A stretch of DNA of 64,000 nucleotides from Gonocerus acuteangulatus (GCA_946811695.1 OX328124.1:95255304-95319303), one strand, 5' to 3'. Shown: positions 24,600 through 36,812, counted from the stretch's first letter. The notes: generated by a model from the sequence alone, not told the origin. A program made the numbers and translations.

Positions 24600-25900
24600 G
24601 CTTACCACTTTACCAAAAAGATACTCAATTAGGTCAGAAATACTACAAATTAGATATAATATTCAAGAGTTAAATTCAATTTGAAGGAATTCTAGCAAAT
24701 AAATAAATGTAAATTAAAACGATTGGTGCTTAAGTTAATCCAAAAATGTATGCACAAAAAAATTGATTACATGAAACAAAACATTCAGTGCCTATAGTAC
24801 GGAAATTTTAGCTAATAAGTGAAAAAAAGAAATCTTATTTTCAGTTAATCACTACTAAATTAAGAAGTATTTTTTCCCAATTGTCACAAGTATGGGGTAA
24901 AACTGTTTTTTTTTTTTTTTTTTTTTTTAAACAAACTTAAAGTTAGATATAATAAATATATAACAATATGTTTTGCCAGCAATTTGGGTAGTTTGTTGTT
25001 ATATAATAAATATGTTTTGAATGGTAGGAGTTTATCAATACCTGAAGAGGCCCACTATAGCATAAATCCCTCCTTAAAGATAAGCTCTGAGTGGAAGATG
25101 GGTCGACTCCATTAATGGAACGAGTGGAGTAGACTGCGTGGGGCCGCTGAGTGGTGAGTACGCACCTTCTCATTCATAATTCCAGTGGCTTAATGAAGTA
25201 CAAATGGGTTAGAAGTGGTTGCTACGTGTAGGAAGCCTTCCCACTCATCTACTTTAGGTATGCCACGCTTCCTTTAGCAAAGAAATCACATTCATCACTT
25301 AAGGAGTAATCCTCTTCGCAGAATTATTATTATACGGTTTTAAAACTCTTATCATTCATTTTAAAAATGGCGGGAGGCTTCAAGTTCTCATTTAAAAATC
25401 ATTCAAGTTCTCTTTTAAAAATTTAAAACACTTCAAGTTCTCATAATATCCTCTTATTTAGTGTTCTATATGTTTCCACAGTTAGGGGTAAAATTATATG
25501 TAACCAGTTACCTGTCCTGGAGAGGCGTATGTTGACGTAAAACATGTAGAGCACCAAATAAAGGATTTGGAGAGAATTTCGAAAAATAGATAAATGACGT
25601 TCCGATATTCTAAAATAATTGTTCTTAGAATGTTCTTCAATATTCAGGTTAATGAGCCATGATTGTCATTAAACGTTCATTCAACAACGACAGGCTGCTT
25701 TACAAGTTTTAGAAAAACATTTTTAAAATAATGCATCTCGTAGATAGGCTATGCCACAATAGCACCCTAGGAGAAATCTATGCCAATTATGTTTATTCCA
25801 CATAATGCAGTACAAATAAAGTTCGACTCGCAAGAACTGCCTCATTAAAACGAATTAGCATTTCATAAGTTTAACTCGAAAGCTAGGAATAAAAACTTTC
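24600..25900. other. AT-rich stretch, nothing recognised
   Basis: Contains a T-run at 24908-24928 and short unassigned open frames (for example 24943-25173, minus). No family motif seen. Confidence 0.45.
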
Positions 25901-25937
25901 AATGTTTTATGAATCTGAGCGTTTCAAATTGGTAGAA

Positions 25938-26500
25938 ACTGACATTTCTCCAGACATTCTGCCGGCTTCCTCAGGGTTCCTTCTGGGAATGAAGAGTTCA
26001 GTCCGGGTCTTATTTATACCTGGTCGAGGTCGTAGTCCTTTACAGGTCTCTGATGGGTCTGTCCTTCCCGCATTCCTTGCAGCCAATCAGATCTTCTGTC
26101 TTCCTTGGGATGACGTGTTTCCATAATTTGCTGAGTTTTTAGCAGCAATCTTCTCTATTGAAGTTCTTGGGGCATTTAACAACATCTATCGCCTCTCGGA
26201 TAATTCTTTCTCGTCTGTTGGATGTTTTTACTAGGACTTTTGTTTTATCAAACTCGATGGAGTGATTAGTTCTGCAATCGCTGATCTTTTTGTGCTCATG
26301 CTCTTGATACTTTTTATATGTTCTTTGAGTCTTGTAGAATCTAATCTTCCAGTCTGTACTATTTATTTCTTCCCACACGAACATGGTATGCTGTATATAC
26401 CCAAGATCATCCAAAATGGTCTTTAATCCAAGATCATTCTTGTAGTTCGGGAGGTGGCTGATCTTCGTGTTGTTAGTTAGTTATTTAGTTCAATCTTTAT
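25938..26500 (-). pseudogene. Penelope-like element 3' end (C-terminus plus 3' UTR)
   Basis: The minus strand (about 26500 to 26139) reads VWEEINSTDWKIRF, RTYKKYQEHEHKKISDC, RTNHSIEFDKTKVL, RRERIIREAIDVVKCPKN, FNRED. The block with EH, a conserved H followed by I-F-D/K-VL, the R-x2-R-E-A-I helix and the closing N-x-N-R-E motif is the C-terminal region of Penelope-like elements, around and after the GIY-YIG endonuclease. The GIY-YIG catalytic start and the reverse transcriptase are absent or degraded upstream. About 190 bases 3' of the stop lies a hammerhead-like motif (25941-25974), tying that motif to a PLE. Confidence 0.7.
25941..25977 (-). ncRNA. Hammerhead-like motif in PLE 3' UTR, degenerate
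   Basis: Minus strand: CCCTGAGGA (box CTGAGGA at 25968-25974), stem II region AGCCGGCAGAATGTCTGGA, GAAA (25945-25948), TGTC. The CTGANGA and GAAA boxes are intact and cleavage would follow GUC. Stem II has lost some pairs. Confidence 0.45.
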
Positions 26501-26527
26501 AGTCCATTATAATTAACTTAAAATTTC

Positions 26528-26690
26528 AGGACGAGTTATCTACAGGATGCCACCGTTTTCTAGCCAGGATAGGCTTGATGCCTTTTTTGTCCTAAGAAAA
26601 GCAACCATCCCTAGTGGGAATCGAACCCACGACCCTTGGCACGGAGTGTTAAGTGCTCAAACATTAACACTCACGGACACTGGGCCTCCT
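26528..26690 (-). mobile_element. tRNA-type SINE, family 2
   Basis: The minus-strand head GGCCCAGTGTCCGTGAGTG is followed by GTCGTGGGTTCGATTCCC (B box), GGCATCAAGCCTATCCTGGC and TAGATAACTCGTCCTGAAAT. Full-length relative of 7833-7995. Confidence 0.75.
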
Positions 26691-26737
26691 ATATATATAT
26701 GTTGGTAGTGAAACTCCCCTAGATTGTTGTTCTTTGC

Positions 26738-26860
26738 CGAATCCCAACTATTCCCTGACAAAGTGTTCCGAATATTTGATTGTTTTTTTTTTGTGAGATG
26801 AAACGAATCCTTGACTTCTTATCATCTCAACGGCAAACTATTTGCATCTCATTATTAGCT
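26738..26860. repeat. Element B terminal relic
   Basis: GCCGAATCCCAACTATTCCC and, after about 60 bases, CTTATCATCTCAACGGCAAAC match the right end of element B (GCCGAATCCCAACCATTCC, TTATCACCTCGACGGCTAAC). The block between is rearranged. Confidence 0.5.
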
Positions 26861-27844
26861 TAAGAAGATTAAATAAGCAGCCCAATAGGAACCAATAAAC
26901 TAGTTAAAAGATTTAGTTTTTTGTTTGAGAATAAAATCAGTAAATGTAAGGGGTCTGTAGTGATTTCATTATGGGTAGATAAATGTGTCAGGTTTCTTGT
27001 AGTAAGTTAATCCGACAGACAGCCTTTCTTCCTTATCAATCTCATGGATTTCTCTACATTCCTCTAGAGGATACTTCTACTAGATTTACTTCTAACTCTA
27101 GCTTCTAGAGCTCTCTTTAGCTGTCCAATATCTCAGCAACACTTACAAAACATAAATCACCCCAACAAATGCTATAAATTCTATCTCTCCCAAAGTAAAT
27201 GTCTATACTTATTTTCTTTCCTTCTTTGTGCTTTTTTTTTTTTTTAAACCATTTTCTGTCAAATAAAAAAAGAGAAGAGTTAAAATATCGAATCGTAAGG
27301 AAAACTCCGAACTCTTAAAGAATATTTATTACTTGAAGATATATTTTGGAAAGTAGATGGTGACATAGATTTGATTGAATGGAAATCCATCTTCGATAAA
27401 TTTCCGTGGTAAGATTTTTTTTTTCACTTACAAATTTCATGAAAGATGGACTAGGCATGGGATGAATATCCCCGAAACATAATGCAATTATAGAAATTGA
27501 AAAACTTGTAATTAATAAGTATAAAATATTCGTATGTACAAATTTTGGCATTACAATGACTAAGTAGGCAAAACGTCACTCAATAAAAACAAAAGTTACA
27601 CATCTACGTTGCTCTCTTAGTTTCTCACCAACTAAACACCTGAACAACAGCTCAAAATACTCTCTGCTTAGAGCCTACCTGCTAAAAGGAACCTTCAGAT
27701 ACAAGGCTCATGTCATATCTAAAGGGAAAGTCACTCGAATCAGAAATCGGCCGTATTGGAATCTATTTTCCAAAATAAAATACTATTACCCAGGAGGTGA
27801 TTCTCTTCAAATATTTGTTTATATTAACTTAGGAAATCTAACCT

Positions 27845-27995
27845 TTAGTGGTGAGTCTATAAGACTCCTAGCCTAGCGTTGTGGGCTCAATTCTCACTGA
27901 GTGTGTTGCTATACCGGAAAAAATACAGAAAGGCATAATCTTTTTCCTTCCTATATAAGGGTAGTAACCTATAAAGAATTCATCCGAAATCTGAA
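27845..27995 (+). mobile_element. tRNA-type SINE, family 2, decayed
   Basis: TTGTGGGCTCAATTCTCAC (B box), GAAAGGCATAATC, CCTATATAAGGGTAGTAACC, TAAAGAATTCATCC track the family-2 body in order with many changes. Confidence 0.5.
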
Positions 27996-28009
27996 TGATT
28001 ATTAAAGAT

Positions 28010-29430
28010 ATGTTAAACAATTAATATTAAATTCTATTTTTTAAATGTAAACATACATTGTTTAAATCTTTTTCATTCTTTATTTTCTACAATGATAATA
28101 TTTTATTCGACGATTCATAAATTTTCCCCCCACGATCAATCGTCTGATTCGCAAGAGCTCTTTTATTGTCATTTCCGTCGATATTTTTTGTTTGTTTTTA
28201 TCTTTATTGACAACTAGCTTTGATAGATTCACCTTCTTAGTTACAAGTATTTATATTTTTTAAGTCACAAATATAAACATTGAAATAATGGCATTATTTT
28301 TGCTTTGACATATTTTGAATGATATTTCGCCTTCATAAGAGCGCAACCAATATTTCTGATACTTCGAGCAGCGTTTTTCCGACTGAGGTGCTATCATTAG
28401 AATTCACGCCTGAAACTAATTTGTAGAGAATTTAATAAGATTTCGAATGACCACATCCACTTACCAAGATTATACAACCGTTTTACAGGTCTAAAATTAT
28501 AGTTTATAACATAATTTTCACAATAGAATCTTTTTTTGTGGAAACAAAATAGGCAATGTTTCATTTGTAAAAATTAATTTATGATAAGCCCAGTTTCAGT
28601 AAGAAACAGAAATTGATTTGACTGTAAATGTTTAGAAAATATCCCATTTACATATACACAAGTGGTTGGAACACCCTGTATAAGAGAAATAAAACATGTA
28701 TAATTGTTTTTAGTTTAGTTCCTGTAGGTTAGGAAGTTTGGTTATCTTAAATGAAATTTAAATAAATTCAGAACTTGCATAAATGGATTTATATATAGCT
28801 CTTGTGATATCTCTGACCCGAACTTCTCTAAAATTCTGGCCGGCGTTCATTTTAGCACGTCAGTTACTGAAATAGACTCGTCATTATTTGCATTTTCGTT
28901 TTGCACAAGTTGTTATTTAAAACTAAATTATTAGTCTACATTTTATTAGGCAATTTATTTATTTTGGCCTTTTGCTTTTTCTATTTACGTTAAACACTTA
29001 TATTTTATTTTTTCTTCTTGTTATTTTTATAACTGACTTTCAGATAAATATTACCGTGTTATTGGTGTATTTTTACAAGAATTACTGCATATTCAGTAGC
29101 GCAGAATCCGTTCAAAGAAGTAAATCGCTCTTCGTGCTCATTAAAACCATTTCAGAGCAGGGTACGTTTCCTGGGTAATTAACCCATAAATTACACATTT
29201 AATTGCTAAACGTACTTAATTAATTTTGTGCTTCTTACCAAATATGTATTCGTAATGTTGACCGTTAATTGGAAGAAATATATCAGCTGAGTCTTTCCGC
29301 TGATAATATCTTCTTTAATTACTTTACTATCTGATTTTAAGTGCGTATACTTTGTCGATTTGATCTATATACTCATAACATATAAGAAAAAAAACCTAAA
29401 CAATTAGAAAATTATAACAGATTAATATAA
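28010..29430. other. AT-rich stretch, nothing recognised
   Basis: Short unassigned open frames only (for example 28972-29178, hydrophobic, low complexity). No RNA gene or transposon end was identified. Confidence 0.45.
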
Positions 29431-29439
29431 AAATAAATC

Positions 29440-29975
29440 AATTGAACTTAAGCCATAAATAAATTTATAGTGTGTAACTTAAAGAAAAACACATAAGAGC
29501 AACTATTAAATTAAAAAGAATAGGGTATAATAATTTTGATTAAACTAAAAAATTTACTACTACGATGAAACAAAACTTTCTAACATACAGGAACTAAATT
29601 TTCTAGGGAAGTAAATTAAGAAAAAAAAATGGGTTTTTTATTAATTAAGATATTTAAATATTTTCCTTCTTTAGTACTTGAATAATGTCAAAAATATTTA
29701 AAATAAATTACTTTTTAAGTAAGAGACCAATTTCCCTTTAAGAATATTACTATTTAATTTTACTCAAGTGGCTTTTAAGCCATTTAATTACTTAAAAGGT
29801 AAAATAATCAAGCAAAAGAATTATTTAATAATAAATGCACAGACAAAAAAAAAATCTATTTAAATAAAGTTTAATAATTTTTATTTAGTTCCACCAATGC
29901 AATGCAATTTTTTATTGCTGTCAAGGTTTTTCTTAATTACAAAACGAATATTTTCGGATGTGTAAAAGTAAAATG
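29440..29975 (+). repeat. AT-rich interspersed repeat, copy 1
   Basis: It shares colinear blocks with 32140-32712: ATAAATTTATAGTGT, ACAGGAACTAAATTTT, GATATTTAAATATTTTCCTT, TTTAATTTTACTCAAG, CCATTTAATTA, ATCTATTTAAATAAA, CAATGC. Unit type unknown. Both copies lie just upstream of a Jockey-type fragment. Confidence 0.75.
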
Positions 29976-30394
29976 GTGTTCTTTTTCGCTATGTGTTAAC
30001 CATATAACAGACAAAATGGAAACATGTCCAATCTATTTTACTATGGCAACAGCTGTTTTATAAATCCATTGTTTCAGAAACTGTGGAGTTCTTTGTCACA
30101 GGAGAACTTCGTGCCCCTCCCCCCTTGCAAATTCAGTTCACAACAGCAAATATGATGAAATATATCCTCTTTGTTGAAGGGAAGTGATGAATTATAAAGC
30201 CTATCTTCTTGCAGTGGGAGGAGCGAAGAAAAAGCAGCGAGCCAATGAAATCCCGACAGAATAATTACAGGAATCCGTGGAAAAAGTCTTCCCACATAAA
30301 ACGGGCCCTTGAACCTTGGTTTTATATCTGCCGACGAGAACCGTGTTTACCTCTCACCGCTTTCACTCCTTCATATACCTCCGGCACACATATA

Positions 30395-30950
30395 TTACGC
30401 AACGGAAATTCAAGAATTAGGGTCAAGCTCAGCAATATTCAACCTGCAACCAGTCTGGCTTTTTTGGTTGGCACATCTGCTTTTCCTCCAGTATTCCAAA
30501 GGACTAGAGTATACGCTACGTCGAATTATATGCTAGACACAAGACTAACCTGGCGATACCACATTCACAAAAAACTACAAGAAGATCATACTCGACTGTT
30601 ACAAATTGACCCGCTGATAAATAGAAAAACACCCCGAAATTTCTCCTATTGTACACTACTATACAAATCAACAGTACCACACTTACTGACGTAGACATGC
30701 ACGGTCTGATTTGATGTCAGTAACACACAATTAAATCGTCTACAAACATTTTAAAACAAGATACTCCTTGGTTCGTACGGAACAGCCAGATCCACAGAAA
30801 AATTGGAGGTTGATCCACTTTTCGCTCTAATGAAAAAGCTAGTTCGAAAATACCATCGAATTCTTCCAGCCTCCAGCAGTGCCGTATTTTATCAACTGGT
30901 ACAAATAAAAATGCCTCGAGTAGAAAACAGGATATTTTTAATCTGTAAAT
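30395..30950 (+). pseudogene. Jockey-type non-LTR reverse transcriptase relic
   Basis: Across stops and shifts the plus strand reads LVGTSAFPPVFQ, then LDTRLTWRYHIHKKLQED (equivalent to LDKRLTWKPHITQKRQEL in the fresher copy at 33.1 kb), a stretch ending LLYKSTVPHLLT, then LNRLQTF-NKILLGSYGTA and EVDPLFALMKKLVRKYH. This is the order of the thumb and C-terminal region of Jockey-clade polymerases. The frame is broken at least near 30690. Confidence 0.7.
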
Positions 30951-31189
30951 TTCACATGAACAAAATCATGTTTGTTGTGCATAATACGTTTGTATTATAA
31001 TGTATAATATCTAAATTGTTATATTTTTAAATTATTTTAGGGCAGTAAATGGAGTTCAAACTTAACCAAGTCAATAAATACCTACCAAATGATTTTCATC
31101 AGTGTAAATAGTTCATTAATTTTGAATTTTATTCTTATTAATACCTAAATAATTGGAATTAAACTGCATTGCGATCACGGACACTGCAA

Positions 31190-31394
31190 TAAGTTTCGAA
31201 TGTCAGGAATTGTCGACAAAATTTTGAAATGTACACGATGAATCCGTTCATAGTTTTTTATACAACCAGTAACAGTCACAAAACACATAAGTAATCATTA
31301 CTTAATTTTTATTCTTTTATTTATTTATTTACTTTTATGCGGCCACGACTAACAAGTTTTTGTGGCCGCTATGAAAAGAAGGTTAAGTACCACT
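31190..31394. mobile_element. Possible hAT transposon right end
   Basis: GCGGCCACGACTAACAAG and GTGGCCGCTATGAAAAGAAG, followed by GGTTAAGTACCACTG at 31380-31394, resemble the 3' end and terminal repeat of hAT (Charlie-like) elements. The other end was not found; tentative. Confidence 0.3.
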
Positions 31395-31594
31395 GGTCTA
31401 ACAGGACCAGCTTGGGATACTAACAATAGTAATTATTTTATTTTTATAATTAACGGGTGTAACCTTGGATAGCATCCCAGATTCCTGTCTAAGGGGACAC
31501 ATTTTCGAGTACCGCTTGTAGCAGGGAGAATGTTTTCGGCTATAGGGTCGTTGAAAACCATCTCTGCTTTACCATGGATGTTTAGAAATGGCTG

Positions 31595-31619
31595 CGGAGC
31601 TAATAGCCACAGCAGCGGC

Positions 31620-31675
<56 letters not shown>
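31595..31675 (+). mobile_element. Retroelement tail with poly(A)
   Basis: GGAGCTAATAGCCACAGCAG, CGGCGTAAAA then about 53 A (31622-31675). It resembles the common SINE tail (GCTAATG/AGCC, CGCCGTAAAA). The body upstream is unassigned. Confidence 0.5.
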
Positions 31676-31677
<2 letters not shown>

Positions 31678-32139
31678 TCACAAAACCTAAAGTAACATTA
31701 GATCGCCAGCCCGAGGACTAGAAACGTTCGGGGCCAACGATATCACAAGGTCTACAATTAGCTCCATATTTACGTCATCACTTGCAATGAAAAAAAAAAA
31801 CAACAACTAAAAAACCTGAAGGTTTAGGAAACCCAAATAAATAAAAAAGCAATCAATGTCGGGCATTTAAAAATTTAGAAGAGGTGGCCAACCAGTCAAC
31901 GAGAAAAAATATTTCTGGCATGACTCAGAATTAGAGATACCCGCCCTCACACGTCAATAGGTAATTACCAGCCTATCCTTTTAACCATTGCTATAAAAAA
32001 CTTTTATTTCTACAGTTATAAAAACAACTCCATTAAATATGGTTGGTTTTCTATCTCTTTTTCAATCTGCTATCTTTCAATCAGGCCAAAATAAAATACA
32101 TAAAAATAAGAGACCTCTAACAGTTCAATGTAAAAATAT

Positions 32140-32712
32140 ATCTATTGCATCTAAGCAATAAATTTATAGTGTAAAACTTAAAAAAATAAAAATAAAACCA
32201 AAGACCAATTATTAAATTAAAATTAATATGATACATTTAATAAATAATTTTGATTAAAGTAAAAATTTTCCTACGATGAAAAAAAACTCTAACCTACAGG
32301 AACTAAATTTTTTAGCGAAGTAAATTAAGAAAAAAAACTTAAACTTAGACTTCTAATCAGACCTTTTTCAAAACAATCAAAAATTTCGATGGGTTTCTTA
32401 TGAATTAAGATATTTAAATATTTTCCTTCTTTAATATTTAAATAGTGTCAAAAATAGTTAAAATAAATTATTTTTAATGTTAAAGACCCTTTGACTATTT
32501 AATTTTACTCAAGAGGATTTTAAGGCATTTAATTATTTAAAAGGTACCACAATCAGGCGAAAGAATTATTAAAAAATAAATGCAGAAAAAAAATCTATTT
32601 AAATAAAAGTCATCATTTTTATATAGTCCCAGCAATGCCATGGATTTTTTTATTGTTTTTAAGGTTTTTTCTTTGTTACAAGAAGAACAATTTCGGCCGT
32701 GAGAAAGTTATA
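32140..32712 (+). repeat. AT-rich interspersed repeat, copy 2
   Basis: Colinear with 29440-29975, with an extra block near 32340-32390 (CTTAAACTTAGACTTC...). Confidence 0.75.
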
Positions 32713-32946
32713 AAGCTGCATTTGAATTGAAGACATTTTGATCCAATCAAAAAATGCCACAATTGGCGAAGAAAAAACGTGGTCTTTAACGATATAGGGT
32801 TTATCGCAAGAATATGAAAAATATCGTTCTTCAGATTCCGGACTTTGCTCTTCGATTGTGGGCTTGCCGCAAAATTGTCAGAACTCAAACCCCTTAAGAA
32901 TAGAAGTTAATGCCTTAAATAAAGTAGATATAAGAACATTTTCAAT

Positions 32947-33741
32947 TCTGACATCCAAGTCTCTCCAGGAACACCTTGGACTGATCGAACCCTGGCTCAG
33001 TAAATGGAGAATCAAAGTTAACCCTCAGAAATCCTGCCACTCAACCTTTACCCTCAGGCGATCATCCTGCCCTCCAGTGTTCCTCCATAGTTCTCTAATT
33101 CCGCAAAAATCCCAAATTCGCTATCTAGGACTAATACTTGACAAACGACTAACATGGAAGCCACATATTACCCAGAAGCGACAAGAACTCAGCCGACGGT
33201 ACAGACTATTACTACACTTACTTGACAAACGATCTAATCTCACACTAACAAACAAACGTCTCATTTACATGACCATTCTCAGACCAATATTTACTTACGG
33301 AATTCAACTATGGGGTTCCACAAAGCCTTCCAACTCCTACAAAATCCAATCCATGCAGTCTAAAATTCTCCGGAAAATAACGGATGCTCCGTTTTATGTC
33401 TCCAATTTGACCCTCCATAATGACCTTAATATCCCTTTTATCCATCCTCTAGCCAAATCCCTCTACCGCAAATTCCATTCGAACCTACACGGCCATCCTA
33501 ACTCCTTAATAAACTCTCTATCCTCCCAGCACATTCCTTACAACCCCATTCGCCGATTGAAACGCAAGTGGCCAAGAGATCAACTCTAGAAAGTGTAGAT
33601 CTGTGAAAAAAATAAATTCTGTCTTGTGGGTACTACAACTGTGCAGCTTCCCACCTCATGTACATCCATGTCATATAATCTTGCAATAATTTACTAGAAA
33701 TGTACCTTATACATTGTTGTAAATTCGAAATAAATAAATAA

Positions 33742-33773
<32 letters not shown>
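32947..33773 (+). mobile_element. Jockey-type LINE, 5'-truncated, recent
   Basis: Flanked by a perfect 14-bp duplication AGAACATTTTCAAT (32933-32946 and 33774-33787). It contains an open C-terminal reading frame, a roughly 140-bp 3' UTR and an A-rich tail (AAATAAATAAATA then A-run). Length 827 bp. Confidence 0.93.
32948..33589 (+). pseudogene. Jockey-clade reverse transcriptase, C-terminal fragment
   Basis: An open frame of 213 codons runs from the truncation point to a TAG at 33587-33589. It reads EPWLSKWRIKVNPQKSCHST, FTLRRSSCPPV, SQIRYLGLILDKRLTWKPHI, LTNKRLIYMTILRPIFTYG, IQLWGSTKPSNSYKIQSMQ, SKILRKITDAPFYVSN, LHNDLNIPF. These are the thumb and C-terminal motifs of Jockey-clade elements. 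The endonuclease, gag-like ORF1 and YADD motif are lost by truncation. An upstream ATG at 32858 belongs to host DNA before the target duplication and only chances to be in frame. No disabling mutation is seen in what remains. Confidence 0.92.
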
Positions 33774-33778
<5 letters not shown>

Positions 33779-33837
33779 ATTTTCAATATATTACTACGTC
33801 AATGTATCGAATAAGTTCTTCACAAATATGCTCTTCC

Positions 33838-33888
33838 TTTTATATTCGATAGTTTGGCATGATAGGGATGATATGATGTCCTAAAGGT
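33838..33888. repeat. Fragment of the 13.8-kb MITE family (right end)
   Basis: ATTCGATAGTTTGGCATGATAGG, GATATGATGTCC matches the right end near 14016-14051. Confidence 0.5.
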
Positions 33889-33935
33889 TATTTTAAAAAA
33901 AAACGTGCTTTTTGCAGAAAAAAAAAAACATTTTT

Positions 33936-34072
33936 TAGCGCGGTTCCTCCCTCCCCCATAGGGAGGAACCCCGCTTATAAGGTTGATACAATGAAACAAT
34001 CCGGAAGTGCCGACTAGAAAATTTTGCGTTTCAGAACCCCTAGAAACCGAAAATAACGGTGGTTCAAATTTG

Positions 34073-34108
<36 letters not shown>

Positions 34109-35434
34109 TGTCTGTTCGCTCTCTAAATAGAAGACGAATGGTCCGATTTTGATGAAATTTGGTACAAAAATCTGTCGTCCAATTTGAAAGGTCAAGTTCG
34201 TTAACCAGCAAAATCCGCCCACTGGAAGATGGCGTTTGGGGCGAAATTCGCGCAGAAAAAATCGTAACGCTTACGTTTTTGAGTTCATAAGCTTGTAAGT
34301 ACTCGTTTTATAGGCTTCTTGGGCTAGAAAAACGAATGAAACCATTTTCAAGGCGATAGCTTTAACCGTTGTCGAGAAAATTGGAAAAATAGTTTTTGAA
34401 TACCGTTTTTGGTTTGGGTACTTAGAATAACGGGATTCAGTTGAAACATTATGTGCATGTTCTACTTTCATTAAAACTAATATGTTGAAAGTTATGTTAC
34501 GTTTGGAGTTAAGGAAGGGTTAGAATAAAATATTTTATGACCAGATATGAAAAGTTTTGGAAACTTCGTATACTTTCATTAATATCTCGAACACGGTTGG
34601 GAAATCGTGGTAAGTGGATTAAAACTATTTGAAAGCTTACTAAATTCTCTGCAAAAATGATTCTAAAACTATTTTTGATTAGGTTATGTCAATCGGAGAA
34701 ATAAATGCTTAAAACTTCAAATACGTCTGTTTTGTTCTTATGAACGGGTTTTTGTCGTTCTTTTTGTAATTTTTGTCTCTTTCCCTTGGTTTTTTATTGC
34801 TTTTTATTTCTTTAATTTCTTATGTTGTATTTGTAAGGAAAATGTATGTGTGTGTAAAACAGGATAGGTAAAATGAGACCAATTTTCTGTTGTCAGAAAT
34901 AATGAAAAGTTTTGGGAACTTCGTATAATTTCTTAATATCTCGAAAACGGTTGAAAATCTTGGGAAGCGAAAGGTTACCATTCGAAAGCTTACTAAATGG
35001 TCTACAAGAAAGGTTCTAAAGAAAGTTTTGAATAAGCGAAGTAATGTCAGCTTTGGATTTGTCGATTTCCTTCAAATGTCTTGAAACTGTCGAGGCTCCT
35101 ACTCTGAGTTCTTTGGCATATTCCCTAGTGTTTTTAATTGCTTATAGTAGTCAAATGTATTTGTCAATAAAACAGGATACGCATAATTAGAATCAATTTT
35201 TTGTTTGTTAGAATTCGATGATGCCGTATGAATATCTAGATTACAGTACTGGTGTTGATTTCGTTCTTTAGAATTATTCTTGGTATTCCCTATTTTCATC
35301 TGTTACCCATAGTTTTTTATTGTTAGTAGGTTTTTCTTATTGATTATAGAATATAAATCTATTTGGCTATAAAACAGGATACGTAAAATTAGTGACAATA
35401 TTTCGGAGATTTCTGAGCGAAATACTTTTAAGAT
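33936..35434 (+). mobile_element. Helentron-like repeat, 5' end complete
   Basis: It starts AGCGCGGTTCCTCCC followed by the complement GGGAGGAACCCCGC (hairpin). Then come CAATCCGGAAGTGCCGACTAG, a TA microsatellite, GGTCCGATTTTGATGAAATT, repeated ATATCTCGAA blocks and TGTCAATCGGAGAAATA. The matching 3' end is not in this stretch but occurs at 36762-36812 within the following tandem repeat. Non-coding. Confidence 0.6.
35043..35127 (-). pseudogene. mariner transposase scrap
   Basis: Minus strand reads TREYAKELRVGASTVSRHLK, then EIDKSKADI, the second helix-turn-helix also present at 8.8 kb. It interrupts the Helentron-like copy, whose sequence continues on both sides when compared with 55.2-55.3 kb. 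Confidence 0.7.
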
Positions 35435-36261
35435 TTTCTACCACCACGAACGGCTTTTTTCCTCTATTTTTATCCACTAGATAGGCTTTATTTTGCATAT
35501 TATTCTATATAAGTTTTATTCAGCAGGGGATTCTGATGAAATGTCGTGTTTTTGCTGTGGATTGTAAATACGATGTATCTAAGATTGGATAACATTAGCG
35601 AGTCTACATAGTTAAGAACCGACGACGGAGGATTACTTCTTGCTATGATTTAGTCTACATATGTATATTAAGTCCTAAATCCAAAAAATAAACTTCACAA
35701 CGGTTAGATACTATGAGCGTATATGGCGGTTCAATGCCCGTAGAACACAATGGGGCCGCAGGAAATTTACCTGCTAAGAGTTAATCCTCAAGAGCTGTAA
35801 ATATACCCCAGGTATCTGCCGACACAAATACAAAGCCTAGGCGGAGAGCACCCCAAAAACACAGATCCAAAAATAGGTTATATACTAAATATTCATAAAG
35901 ACTACTTAGTTGTAAACCGATTCATCAATTAGCAATCAATAATTTTCAACAAAGGTTATATACTAAATATTGATAAAAAGTATTTAATTAGAAAAAAATC
36001 AATATTCCACAAGACTTGTTTTTGGTCCATTTGTGTCTACTCCGTAGACTTAATTAGGTATATTATTCTATTGTAGTTGGGCAACTAAACTTTGTTTTAT
36101 TTTGTTAAATAAAGTTTTTTTTTTGACTTGTTATTCGTCAAGACTTTTATTTGTCCTTGTGTATTTACTAGATACGTTTTATTCGGCATATTATTCTATA
36201 TAGGCTATATTAGGCAGGGTATTCTACTCAATCTTGTGTACTTCTTCTTGATCCTTCTGTA

Positions 36262-36513
36262 CATGGGCGTATATAAAAACAATTTCGGGGGGGGGCTGAG
36301 ACCATTTCCAGGGTATGGAATACTAAATATTTAGAGCTTGGAATAGTTTTAGGTAACTAAAACGCTATTGCGCGTAAAATAAAATATGTTTTATGAACTA
36401 AGTGATCTTATTTAATTTATTTTTAAGGGTTTTACGAGAAGTTTTTATCATCAATTCAAAATTTCGGGAGGGGCTGCAGCCCCCTCAGCCCCCCCCCCTC
36501 ATATACGCCCATG
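36262..36513. mobile_element. hAT-type MITE in tandem copy 1
   Basis: Inverted ends CATGGGCGTATAT and ATATACGCCCATG are flanked by an 8-bp duplication CTTCTGTA (36254-36261 and 36514-36521), the size typical of hAT elements. Subterminal runs of G and C (GGGGGGGGGCTGAG against CTCAGCCCCCCCCC) extend the pairing. 252 bp, non-coding. Confidence 0.87.
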
Positions 36514-36761
36514 CTTCTGTATCCTCTAGAAAGGCTTTATTAGGCATATTTTGTATTGATTTATAGAGCTTTGCTTTAGAATGAGAGCCAGATTCTGTAA
36601 TTTCCGCTTCTGTGTAAAAGTTAGCTACTGTCGGTGTCCCTGACGCCTTAATATCACTTTTATTCGAGATGTTCGAGAGGATTTTGACAATTTTCACGAG
36701 ATATATAAAAAAAATAAGTTTATTTCTTTTCTAAGCTTATCAAATGGCACTAGGGACATGA

Positions 36762-36812
36762 ACGGAACCGCGCTAAGATGCTGCAGTTCCTGCGAGTCGG
36801 ACTTTTTTTCTT
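36762..36812 (+). repeat. 3' terminus of Helentron-like family, tandem copy 1
   Basis: GAACGGAACCGCGCTAAGATG, CTGCAGTTCCTGCGAGTCGG: GGAACCGCGCT is the complement of the 5'-end AGCGCGGTTCC, followed by the short hairpin GCAG-TTC-CTGC. Confidence 0.75.

Noticed and set aside
35534..35560. CTGATGAAATGTCGTG in tandem copy 1 (CTGAGGA in copy 2)
   Set aside because: The box is present and the variable base even differs, but there is no hairpin and no properly placed GAAA.
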